The notes below the pieces were generated by a model. That model was not told the origin of the DNA. It did not search any database and saw only the letters and a list, made by a program, of their open reading frames with translations. A stretch of DNA of 64,000 bases from JAJRXR01 sp041987545 (lineage in GTDB: Bacteria; Planctomycetota; Phycisphaerae; Phycisphaerales; UBA1924). Positions within the stretch are counted from its first letter, which is position 1; each line of letters opens with the position of its first letter. The stretch covers positions 62,001 to 126,000 of the forward strand of contig JBHIWH010000008.1 of assembly GCA_041987545.1 (NCBI GenBank), in the 5' to 3' direction. Positions 52,569 through 62,328 of the stretch are shown one piece after another. The translations under genes were made by a program, and so were the position numbers.

Positions 52569-52811
52569 ATGCTGGTCATCACGAGACGCGAGGGTGAGGA
52601 GGTCGTCATCGGCGATCCCCGCAACCCGATCGGCGTCGTCCGCATCGCCTCGGTCAAGGGGGAACGCGTCCGCGTTGCGTTCGACTTCCCCCGCGAGGTG
52701 GAGATCCATCGGCGCGAGATCGCCGATCAGATCCTCGCCGAGGATGCCGCGGACGAGGCCAAGCCCGATGTCATCGGCGAGATCAAGCCGGCGACCTCGG
52801 CAGCCCACTAG
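52569..52811 (+). CDS. csrA: Carbon storage regulator CsrA
   Basis: 80 residues. The N-terminal MLVITRREGEEVVIGD and the RNA-binding VEIHRREIADQI (usual VHREEI) are clear; the middle strand RVRVAFDFPREVE departs from the more common IGIxAPxxV. CsrA binds GGA motifs in leaders to control translation. GGAG lies 10-15 bases before the ATG; the longer frame back to 52512 lacks support. It has a slightly longer acidic tail than the typical ~60-residue form. Confidence 0.93.
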   Translation: MLVITRREGEEVVIGDPRNPIGVVRIASVKGERVRVAFDFPREVEIHRREIADQILAEDAADEAKPDVIGEIKPATSAAH

Positions 52812-52868
52812 GCCACCGCGACAGCCTCGCGGCGGCTCGTCACACTCGCAGCCCGGGTCGTGACCGAC

Positions 52869-53339
52869 TCACTCCGGCGTGCCGGAGCTGAGGTCGTACA
52901 CCCATCCCTCGATCGCCCGGCTCATCCGCACGACCTCGCCGTCGGCGAAGAACAGGCCCAGCTCGCGCTCGGCGGCCTCGGGGCTGTCCGACCCGTGGAT
53001 GAGGTTGAAGCTGTTGGACACGCCGAAGTCGCCCCGGATCGTCCCGGGCTCGGCGTTGGAGCCGAAGGTGGCGCCCATCATCTTGCGGCAGATGCCGATC
53101 GCCCCCACGCCGCGGATGGCCATCACGAGCACCGGGCTCGACGTCATGAACGTGACCAGCCCGGAGTAGAACGGCTTGCCCTGGTGGGACTCGTAGTGCT
53201 TGGCGGCCAGCTCGCTTGAGATCTTCATCATCTTGACCCCGACGATCTCGAGGCCCTTTTCCTCGAAGCGGGAGATGATGCGTCCCATCAGGCCGCGCTG
53301 AACGGCGTCGGGCTTCAGGATGATGAGTGTCGTTTCCAT
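52869..53339 (-). CDS. ndk: Nucleoside diphosphate kinase
   Basis: Transfers phosphate between nucleoside tri- and diphosphates. 156 residues. METTLIILKPDAVQRGLMGR, the phosphohistidine in NLIHGSDSPEAAERELGLFF, and EPGTIRGDFGVSNSFNLIHG are exact family features. GATFGSNAEPGTIRG carries a small change around the usual GATNPxxAxPGTIR. GAGGAAG lies six bases upstream of ATG 53339. Adjacent to csrA (convergent) and upstream lies a membrane gene. Confidence 0.97.
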   Translation of the reverse strand: METTLIILKPDAVQRGLMGRIISRFEEKGLEIVGVKMMKISSELAAKHYESHQGKPFYSGLVTFMTSSPVLVMAIRGVGAIGICRKMMGATFGSNAEPGTIRGDFGVSNSFNLIHGSDSPEAAERELGLFFADGEVVRMSRAIEGWVYDLSSGTPE

Positions 53340-53407
53340 CGTTGCTTCCTCTGGGAACTCCCCGCGTCCCGGGGGGTCGCAAGCATAGCCCGCGCCCCCG
53401 GGCGGGC

Positions 53408-54142
53408 TCAGAACTCGCCCCAGATCGGGGTGACCAGTTCCAACGCTGCGTCCACGGCTGCGATCCCGCCCAGCAGGCCCACCAGCATGCACCCGGCCAG
53501 GGTGATGAAGAACAGCGCCGGCTCGACGAGCAGCATGCGGCCGCGGAGCGTGGGCAGGCCGGGGAGCGACACCCGCCGCATCCGCGTCCCCCAGGCGTCG
53601 GCGGCGCCCGCGAAGCACCCGACACACCCGAGCAGCCAGAGCAGGATGCCCACGAGGCCCGCCGTCCCCGTCAGGACTCCGTCGTTGTACGACCACCGGT
53701 CAACGAGGCCGATGGCGAGGATGATGATCGTCGCCGGAGCGATCATGAGCCACGGGCCGTGGAGCCAGGGGAGGGCGGCGAGCCACGCGGCGCGGATCGG
53801 GGCGCGCTCCCAGGGCCGGGCCAGCTTCGCGGCCAGGAATCCCATAACGATCGTGCCCAGGACGCCGACGGCGAGCATCGTCAGCGTGACGACGGCGTTC
53901 GTGGGCGAGCGGGTGACGACGCCCGCGCCCAGCGCGTAGACCAGGACCACAACGCCCCAAGCGGCGAGATGCCGGAGCACGATCGCGTCCAGGCGCCTCC
54001 CGATCGCGGCGCCGCGGCGGGCCGCGCGCCGGTGGGCGGCGTCGATCGGTCGCCCGCACTCCGGGCAGGCCGGCGCCCCGCGGATCGAGCCGATCTCGTA
54101 GCCGCAGGCCAGGCATCGCATCTCGCGGCGGGGGGCGCCCAT
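53408..54142 (-). CDS. Multi-pass membrane protein with N-terminal zinc ribbon
   Basis: 244 residues (ATG 54142; ATG 54121 at MRCLACGYEIG is an alternative). Starts with a zinc ribbon RCLACGYEIG...PACPECGRPI, then about five membrane helices (for example AWGVVVLVYALGAGVVTRSP, LGTIVMGFLAAKLA, MIAPATIIILAIGLVDRW). This RCxxCGYxIxxx...CPECG lead is common in planctomycete membrane proteins of unknown function. It is 68 bases upstream of ndk on the minus strand and divergent from top6B. Confidence 0.75.
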   Translation of the reverse strand: MGAPRREMRCLACGYEIGSIRGAPACPECGRPIDAAHRRAARRGAAIGRRLDAIVLRHLAAWGVVVLVYALGAGVVTRSPTNAVVTLTMLAVGVLGTIVMGFLAAKLARPWERAPIRAAWLAALPWLHGPWLMIAPATIIILAIGLVDRWSYNDGVLTGTAGLVGILLWLLGCVGCFAGAADAWGTRMRRVSLPGLPTLRGRMLLVEPALFFITLAGCMLVGLLGGIAAVDAALELVTPIWGEF

Positions 54143-54248
54143 CGGGCGAATCTACCGGCCCGGGCCCACGCGTGTTCACCACGGCGCCCGGTCGGCGCCC
54201 CCGCTATCCTCCCGGAAACACGGACGTTTCGAGTCACCAGTCGCCACC

Positions 54249-54255
54249 AAGGAGG
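54249..54255 (+). promoter_or_regulatory. Ribosome binding site of top6B
   Basis: AAGGAGG, a near-perfect Shine-Dalgarno, six bases before ATG 54262. It fixes the start even though the frame is open to 54172. Confidence 0.75.
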
Positions 54256-54261
54256 GTGGGA

Positions 54262-56262
54262 ATGACCATGGCCCCGGCCAGGCCCTCGCGCGCCAACCCG
54301 AAGAACAAACGCTCGGCCAAGGGCGGGCCCAAGGCCCCGCGCGGGCAGGCGACCGCCGAGACGCTCGCCGCGGGTCAGCGCGAGATCTCGGTCTCCGAGT
54401 TCTTCGCCAAGAACCGGCACCTGCTGGGCTTCGACAACCCCCGCAAGGCGCTGCTGACGACGGTCAAGGAGGCGGTGGACAACGCCCTCGACGCGTGCGA
54501 GGAGGCGGGGATCCTCCCGGATATCTCAGTCAAGATCGAGGAGGTCACGCCGCCACCCTCGCCCTCCAAGCCCGGTCGGTACCGCGTCACGATCACCGAC
54601 AACGGGCCCGGCATCGTCCGCAAGCAGGTGGACAACATCTTCGGCAAGCTGCTCTACGGCTCGAAGTTCCACCGCATGAAGATGTCCCGGGGCCAGCAGG
54701 GCATCGGCATCTCGGCCGCCGGCATGTACGGCCTGATGACCACCGGCAAGCCCATGGTCATCCACACCAAGCCCAAGAAGTCCAAGCCCGCCCACCACAT
54801 CGAGCTGGCGATGGACACCACCAAGAACAAGCCCGAGGTCACCGTGGACGTCGAGACCGACGACTTCCCGATGACCAGCTCGGGCACGGGCACGATGGTC
54901 GCCATCGACCTCGACGCCCGGTACCAGCGGGGCAAGGTCAGCGTCGAGGCGTACCTCGAGCAGACCGCCATCGCCAACCCGCACGCCGAGATCACGTTCA
55001 TCCCCCCCGCCAAGGCGGGCGAGGACCCATCGCTGGAGGACGCCGACGAGAAGCCCAAGAGGAAGGGCAAGGCCGCCGCCGAGCCGGGGCAGATCGTGCG
55101 CACGACCGAGCACTCGGACCGGATCGTCTATCCCAGGACGGTCGAGGAGCTGCCGGACGAGACGACGGAGATCAAGCCGCACCCGTACGGCGTCGAGCTG
55201 GGCATGTTCCTNNNNNNNNNNNNNNNNNNNNNNNNNNNNNNNNNNNNNNNNNNNNNNNNNNNNNNNNNNNNNNNNNNNNNNNNNNNNNNNNNNNNNNNNN
55301 NNNNNNNNNNNNNNNNNNNNNNNNNNNNNNNNNNNNNNNNNNNNNNNNNNNNNNNNNNNNNNNNNNNNNNNNNNNNNNNNNNNNNNNNNNNNNNNNNNNN
55401 NNNNNNNNNNNNNNNNNNNNNNNNNNNNNNNNNNNNGGCCCCGATCGGCGTGCGCCAGATGCTCGCGGGCATGCTCAAGGGCGTGAAGGCCGAGTTCTAC
55501 GCGGCCAGCACCCGCGCTCCGGCCGTCTACCGGGGCAACCCGTTCCAGATCGAGGCCGCGATCGCCTTCGGCGGGGACCTGCCGGGCGACGAGTCGGCCC
55601 GCGTGATCCGCTTTGCCAACCGCGTGCCGCTGCTCTACCAGCAGTCGGCGTGCAGCGCGTTCAAGAGCGTTGTCGAGACCAGTTGGCGGAACTACGGCCT
55701 GTCGCAGCCCCGGGGCGCCGCCCCGGTCGGTCCCCTGGTCGTCATGATCCACATGGCCAGCGTCTGGGTGCCCTTCACGAGTGAGTCCAAGGAAGCCATC
55801 GCCGACTACGACGAGATCCGCAAGGAGATGCGGCTGGCCCTGCAAGAGTGCGGGCGGAAGCTGGGCACGTACGTCCGGAAGCGCCAGAAGATGAAGCGGC
55901 AGGGCGACCGCCGCGACGTCTTCGAGCGGTACATCGGCGAGATCGCCCAGGCCTGCAACGCGTTGGTCGGCGTGGACACCAGGGAGCTGTACGACGCCCT
56001 GCTCGAGCAGGCCCGGGCCAAGACGGCCATCGCCGACGCCCAGCTCGACGAGGACGGCAACATCATCAAGGACGCGGGCAACGGTCGCCTCGACGCCGAC
56101 GACGGCGTGATCATCGTCGATGGCTCGGGCGCCAACCCCATCGCGCCCGTCGAGAAGAGCAAGCCCGCCAAGAAGTCGAACGCGAAGGGCGCGAAGAGCT
56201 CGAAGAAGACGACAAGGAAGAAGCGGGCCGGCGCCGACGACTCGGGCCTGTTCGACGACTGA
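54262..56262 (+). CDS. top6B: DNA topoisomerase VI subunit B (assembly gap inside)
   Basis: 666 residues including 75 unknown ones. Subunit B binds ATP (GHKL fold) and drives the double-strand passage of topoisomerase VI. N-terminal tail KNKRSAKGGPKAPRG, then SVSEFFAKNRHLLGFDNPRK, VKEAVDNALDACEEAGI (ATP/Mg Asn), RYRVTITDNGPGIVRKQVDN, YGSKFHRMKMSRGQQGIGIS (ATP lid). After the gap come the transducer elements VIRFANRVPLLYQQSAC and WVPFTSESKEAIADY. The C-terminus ends in a Lys-rich tail (KSKPAKKSNAKGAKSSKKTT). Both ends are in frame across the gap. top6A follows 111 bases later. Confidence 0.94.
   Translation: MTMAPARPSRANPKNKRSAKGGPKAPRGQATAETLAAGQREISVSEFFAKNRHLLGFDNPRKALLTTVKEAVDNALDACEEAGILPDISVKIEEVTPPPSPSKPGRYRVTITDNGPGIVRKQVDNIFGKLLYGSKFHRMKMSRGQQGIGISAAGMYGLMTTGKPMVIHTKPKKSKPAHHIELAMDTTKNKPEVTVDVETDDFPMTSSGTGTMVAIDLDARYQRGKVSVEAYLEQTAIANPHAEITFIPPAKAGEDPSLEDADEKPKRKGKAAAEPGQIVRTTEHSDRIVYPRTVEELPDETTEIKPHPYGVELGMFXXXXXXXXXXXXXXXXXXXXXXXXXXXXXXXXXXXXXXXXXXXXXXXXXXXXXXXXXXXXXXXXXXXXXXXXXXXXAPIGVRQMLAGMLKGVKAEFYAASTRAPAVYRGNPFQIEAAIAFGGDLPGDESARVIRFANRVPLLYQQSACSAFKSVVETSWRNYGLSQPRGAAPVGPLVVMIHMASVWVPFTSESKEAIADYDEIRKEMRLALQECGRKLGTYVRKRQKMKRQGDRRDVFERYIGEIAQACNALVGVDTRELYDALLEQARAKTAIADAQLDEDGNIIKDAGNGRLDADDGVIIVDGSGANPIAPVEKSKPAKKSNAKGAKSSKKTTRKKRAGADDSGLFDD
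55212..55436. other. Assembly gap (N run) in top6B
   Basis: 225 N, exactly 75 codons, and the reading frame continues on both sides. The missing part falls between the ATPase domain and the transducer, about residues 318-392, covering the H2TH-like region of subunit B. Confidence 0.99.
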
Positions 56263-56273
56263 CTCCCTCTGTA

Positions 56274-56290
56274 CGGCAGGCATCCTGCCG
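56274..56290. repeat. Palindrome in the top6B-top6A gap, 7-bp stem
   Basis: CGGCAGG-CAT-CCTGCCG, a perfect 7-bp inverted repeat with a 3-base loop, 12 bases after the top6B stop. It has no T-run, so a classic rho-independent terminator is unlikely; it may be a processing or mRNA-stability hairpin or a dispersed palindromic repeat. Confidence 0.6.
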
Positions 56291-56342
56291 ACTTTCCCCC
56301 GGGTGGGGTCGGTTATCACCCGGCCGATCCTGAATCACGGAG

Positions 56343-56363
56343 GGGATGGCTTCCAGCCATCCC
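56343..56363. repeat. Palindrome just before top6A, 9-bp stem
   Basis: GGGATGGCT-TCC-AGCCATCCC, perfect 9-bp stem with a 3-base loop. It ends 10 bases before the top6A ATG at 56374, with the SD-like GGAGG at its left edge. Folding would bury the ribosome site, so it could tune the A-to-B subunit ratio. Confidence 0.6.
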
Positions 56364-56373
56364 GCACAAACCG

Positions 56374-57624
56374 ATGGCCAAGAAGAAAGCTGTCAAGAAG
56401 GTCCGGCGCAAGGTCGTCGCGAAGAAGAAGGTCGCCAAGAAGGCGCCCGCGAAGACGACCAAGAAGGCCTCGGCGAGCGCCGGCGCGGGGACCCGCAAGA
56501 AGCCCCGGGCCAAGGCCGGCGCCTCGCGTGCCGACCGCGATACCCGCACGCTGTCGCTCTTGGACGGGCTCGCGCACCAGGTCGTCCGGGCCGCCCACGG
56601 CTCGACTGATCCTGTGATCGAGATCCCCACCCGATCACGCACCAACACGATCTGGAACCAGAAGCGCGGCATCCTCCAGATGGGTGACGCCACCGCCCAC
56701 CGCGAGCTGTTCAACCTCAACCAGGCCAAGCAGTTCATGCAGACCATGCTCCACGCGAGCACGATCAAGGACCTGATCGAGGCCGACAAGACCTCCAGCC
56801 TCCGCGGCGTCTTCTACAAGGCCAAGCACACCGTCGCCGGCACCAAGGAGAACACCTTCGACACCCAGCAGGAGTCCGACCCGATCCTCGAGGATCTGGA
56901 AGTCTCGCTCGGCGCCCTGCGGGAAGAGCTGCATATCTTCGCCGAGAACCGCGGCGCCATGGTCGGCAACATCACGCTCATCGACAAGGGCGACGAGATC
57001 AACTGCCGCCGCATGGGCTCGGGCGGATACGCGCTGCCCAGCATCGTCGAGAACGACGTGATCCAGTTCGGCAAGTGCGAGGCGAAGTTCGTCCTGCACG
57101 TCGAGAAGGGCACGGTCTGGAACCGGTTCAACGAGGACCGGTTCTGGGAGAAGAACAACTGCATCCTGACGCACGGCGCCGGCCAGCCGCCCCGTGGCTG
57201 CCGCCGGCTCCTGCAGCGGCTCAACTCGGAGCTCGGCCTGCCGATCATCTGCCTGCTCGATTGCGACCCGTGGGGGCACTACATCTACAGCGTCATCAAG
57301 CAGGGCTCGATCTCGCTCGCCTTCGAGTCCACGCGCCTGGCGATCCCGGAGGCCAAGTTCCTGGGCATCCGGGCCAAGGACTACGAGGCGTGCGAGCTGC
57401 CCGAGGCCGTCAAGATCGACCTGAAGGACAACGACATCACACGGGCCAAGCAGATCATGGACTACCCGTGGTTCGAGGGGCACAAGGGCTGGCAGAAGGA
57501 GATCAAGAAGATGCTGGCCAACGGCTTCAAGATGGAGGTCGAGAGCCTCATCACCAAGGACATCAGCTACGTGACCGAGACGTACGTGCCGGAGCGATTG
57601 AAGGCGAAGGACTGGTTGAGCTAG
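56374..57624 (+). CDS. top6A: DNA topoisomerase VI subunit A (Spo11-like)
   Basis: 416 residues. Subunit A cuts both DNA strands through an active-site Tyr. The first ~50 residues are a histone-H1-like Lys/Ala tail (AKKKAVKKVRRKVVAKKKVA, then AKTTKKASASA). The winged-helix domain has the Tyr in TSSLRGVFYKAKHTVAG near residue 148. The TOPRIM metal site follows: ENRGAMVGNI (Glu), PIICLLDCDPWGHYIYSVIK (DxD) near 305. PPRGCRRLLQRL and SLAFESTRLAIPEAKFLG are family-like. Start ATG is immediately after a palindrome. Pairs with top6B; archaeal-type enzyme in a bacterium. Confidence 0.95.
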   Translation: MAKKKAVKKVRRKVVAKKKVAKKAPAKTTKKASASAGAGTRKKPRAKAGASRADRDTRTLSLLDGLAHQVVRAAHGSTDPVIEIPTRSRTNTIWNQKRGILQMGDATAHRELFNLNQAKQFMQTMLHASTIKDLIEADKTSSLRGVFYKAKHTVAGTKENTFDTQQESDPILEDLEVSLGALREELHIFAENRGAMVGNITLIDKGDEINCRRMGSGGYALPSIVENDVIQFGKCEAKFVLHVEKGTVWNRFNEDRFWEKNNCILTHGAGQPPRGCRRLLQRLNSELGLPIICLLDCDPWGHYIYSVIKQGSISLAFESTRLAIPEAKFLGIRAKDYEACELPEAVKIDLKDNDITRAKQIMDYPWFEGHKGWQKEIKKMLANGFKMEVESLITKDISYVTETYVPERLKAKDWLS

Positions 57625-57690
57625 CGAACTACCACTCTGGTGGCGCTCTTGTGTCGGGTACCCCATCTACGATCAACTGAGCACGGGCCA

Positions 57691-57942
57691 ATGGAAGAAT
57701 GGGACAACATCAACGGCTCCAAGATCGAGCGATCATTCCTCGAACAGAACATCGCCGAAGCACGTCAGTTGGGATGGTCGCCCGCTCAGTTCAACGACCG
57801 AACCGCGCACTCCCACTGCATGATCTGCCAGATCGCTATCTCTGCTGGGGATTCGTGCGTGCGTTCGGGCAATCGCTGGCTGTGTGAGTACTGCCACAAT
57901 CGCTTCATTCTCTCGGGACAGAGACCTGATCCGGGGCATTGA
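57691..57942 (+). CDS. Small zinc-ribbon protein
   Basis: 83 residues from ATG 57691. Two CxxC pairs form a likely zinc knuckle: HCMICQIAISAGDSC and RWLCEYCHNRFI; the first part KIERSFLEQNIAEARQLGW is helical and polar. No close family recognised. GC content and codon choice are visibly lower and less biased than in the neighbours (for example AAC/GAA/ATC mix), so recent acquisition is possible. Lies 66 bases after top6A. Confidence 0.6.
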   Translation: MEEWDNINGSKIERSFLEQNIAEARQLGWSPAQFNDRTAHSHCMICQIAISAGDSCVRSGNRWLCEYCHNRFILSGQRPDPGH

Positions 57943-58033
57943 TCGACGCTCCGGCCAGTGCCGCTCACTCGACAAGCTCGGGGACGAGCTGGCCAAGGGC
58001 AAGAAGATGGAGAAGATCCTCCGCACCGGGTGA
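57884..58033 (+). other. Possible gene remnant overlapping the zinc-ribbon gene
   Basis: An open frame of 49 codons overlaps the end of the zinc-ribbon gene and ends LDKLGDELAKGKKMEKILRT just before TGA at 58031. That 20-residue end looks like a genuine helical C-terminus, while the start of the frame does not, suggesting a decayed or frameshifted gene. No start with a ribosome site. Very uncertain. Confidence 0.2.
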
Positions 58034-58144
58034 GCCGGCTGCGGCGAGGGCGCCTCATCCGGAATGCTGCGCATTACGGCATGTCCCGCCAGCTCGATGC
58101 ATGATCCGAGGCCAGGATCCGAATCCTCCTGTGCGATCACCTAC

Positions 58145-58150
58145 AGGAGG
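58145..58150 (+). promoter_or_regulatory. Ribosome binding site of the aspartic protease gene
   Basis: AGGAGG five bases before ATG 58156, supporting that start. Confidence 0.7.
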
Positions 58151-58155
58151 TCTCG

Positions 58156-59028
58156 ATGCCGGCACGATTGCTCTCGATCACGCTCGCCCTCGTCGCCACC
58201 ACCCTTTCGGCTCTCGGGGCCGAGGGGGTCAAGGTCCCGCTGACTCGCTCGGGCGGGCTGCTGGTGGCGGACGCCCGCGTCAACGGCCAGGGGCCCTATC
58301 GGTTCCTCATCGACACCGGGGCGTCCGGCGGCGGCCGGATCGACGACGACCTGGCCTCCGAACTCGGGCTCGAAATCGTGGGGACGGCCACGAACAGGGA
58401 CGGCGCCGGGGGCGCGTCCGAGACCCCGATCGCGGCCGCCACGATCGGGCTGGCGCCGGGCCACGAGGTCGTGGCCGAGCTTCTGGTTGCCGACTACGGG
58501 TGGATCCGCGGCGAGAACGGAAAGGGCGCGATCGTCGGCATAGTCGGGTTCGGCGCGCTGCGGCGGCAGACCTTCGCCATCGACTTCCGGGCGCCGTCGC
58601 TGGTCCTGGGCCTCGGCCCGCTCGAGGAGGCACGAGACGGCGTGTTCCCGATCGAGATCGCGGGCGGGTGCCCCGCGTTCCCCTTGGAGATCGGGTCGCA
58701 GTCGGGCTTCGGCCTGTTCGACACCGGCAGCGACTCCGCGCTCTCGATGCCGGCGGCGTTCGAGGAACTGCTCGAACTCGCGGGCCCGGCCGAGCAGGTC
58801 GGCGAGGCCCGGACGTCCATGAGCCGGTTCCCGGTCCGGTCCGCGACGCTGCGCGATGAGGTCAGGGTCGGCCCGGTCGGGTTCGAGGGCGTGACCGCGC
58901 GGTTCGCGGAGGCCTGGTCGTTCCCGCTTCTCGGGTCGCCGCTGTTCGAGGGGCGCACGGTGACCATCGACCCGCGGCGACGCCTCGCGCGGATACACGA
59001 GAGCAACGCCGGAGATCAGGACGACTAG
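58156..59028 (+). CDS. Secreted retropepsin-like aspartic protease with two DTG motifs
   Basis: 290 residues with signal peptide LLSITLALVATTLSALG. Two catalytic-type motifs are in one chain: RFLIDTGASGGGR near residue 52 and GLFDTGSDSALSM near 192. Each is followed by a hydrophobic-Gly element (AIVGIVGFGALR and FPLLGSPLFEG). Retropepsin-like bacterial proteases usually carry one motif per chain and dimerise; here both halves seem fused in the manner of pepsin. Expected in the periplasm or outside. Convergent with the prolyl oligopeptidase. Confidence 0.85.
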   Translation: MPARLLSITLALVATTLSALGAEGVKVPLTRSGGLLVADARVNGQGPYRFLIDTGASGGGRIDDDLASELGLEIVGTATNRDGAGGASETPIAAATIGLAPGHEVVAELLVADYGWIRGENGKGAIVGIVGFGALRRQTFAIDFRAPSLVLGLGPLEEARDGVFPIEIAGGCPAFPLEIGSQSGFGLFDTGSDSALSMPAAFEELLELAGPAEQVGEARTSMSRFPVRSATLRDEVRVGPVGFEGVTARFAEAWSFPLLGSPLFEGRTVTIDPRRRLARIHESNAGDQDD

Positions 59029-59059
59029 GCCGGTGCGTTGAGCGCCCGCGGCAGGCGCC

Positions 59060-61249
<2,190 letters not shown>

Positions 61250-61310
61250 GGGGATACCTCCGTGTGGGTCGTCCCCATCCTACCGCCGAGTCCTGGTTCA
61301 GTTCAGGCTT

Positions 61311-61328
61311 CCCGGGGCGGGCCCCGGG
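61311..61328 (-). terminator. GC-rich hairpin after the ABC ATPase gene
   Basis: CCCGGGGC-GG-GCCCCGGG, a perfect 8-bp stem, six bases past the ABC gene stop on the minus strand. No T-run follows, so it may slow polymerase or protect the mRNA rather than terminate by itself. Confidence 0.35.
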
Positions 61329-61334
61329 CGGGGG

Positions 61335-62291
<957 letters not shown>

Positions 62292-62328
62292 CGCCAAGGG
62301 GTCTGTCCTCGTGCCGCGGCGCGGGCCG

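Noticed and set aside
57699..57887. 62-codon plus frame inside the zinc-ribbon gene
   Set aside because: No start signal and no domain; the overlapping frame has the two CxxC pairs.
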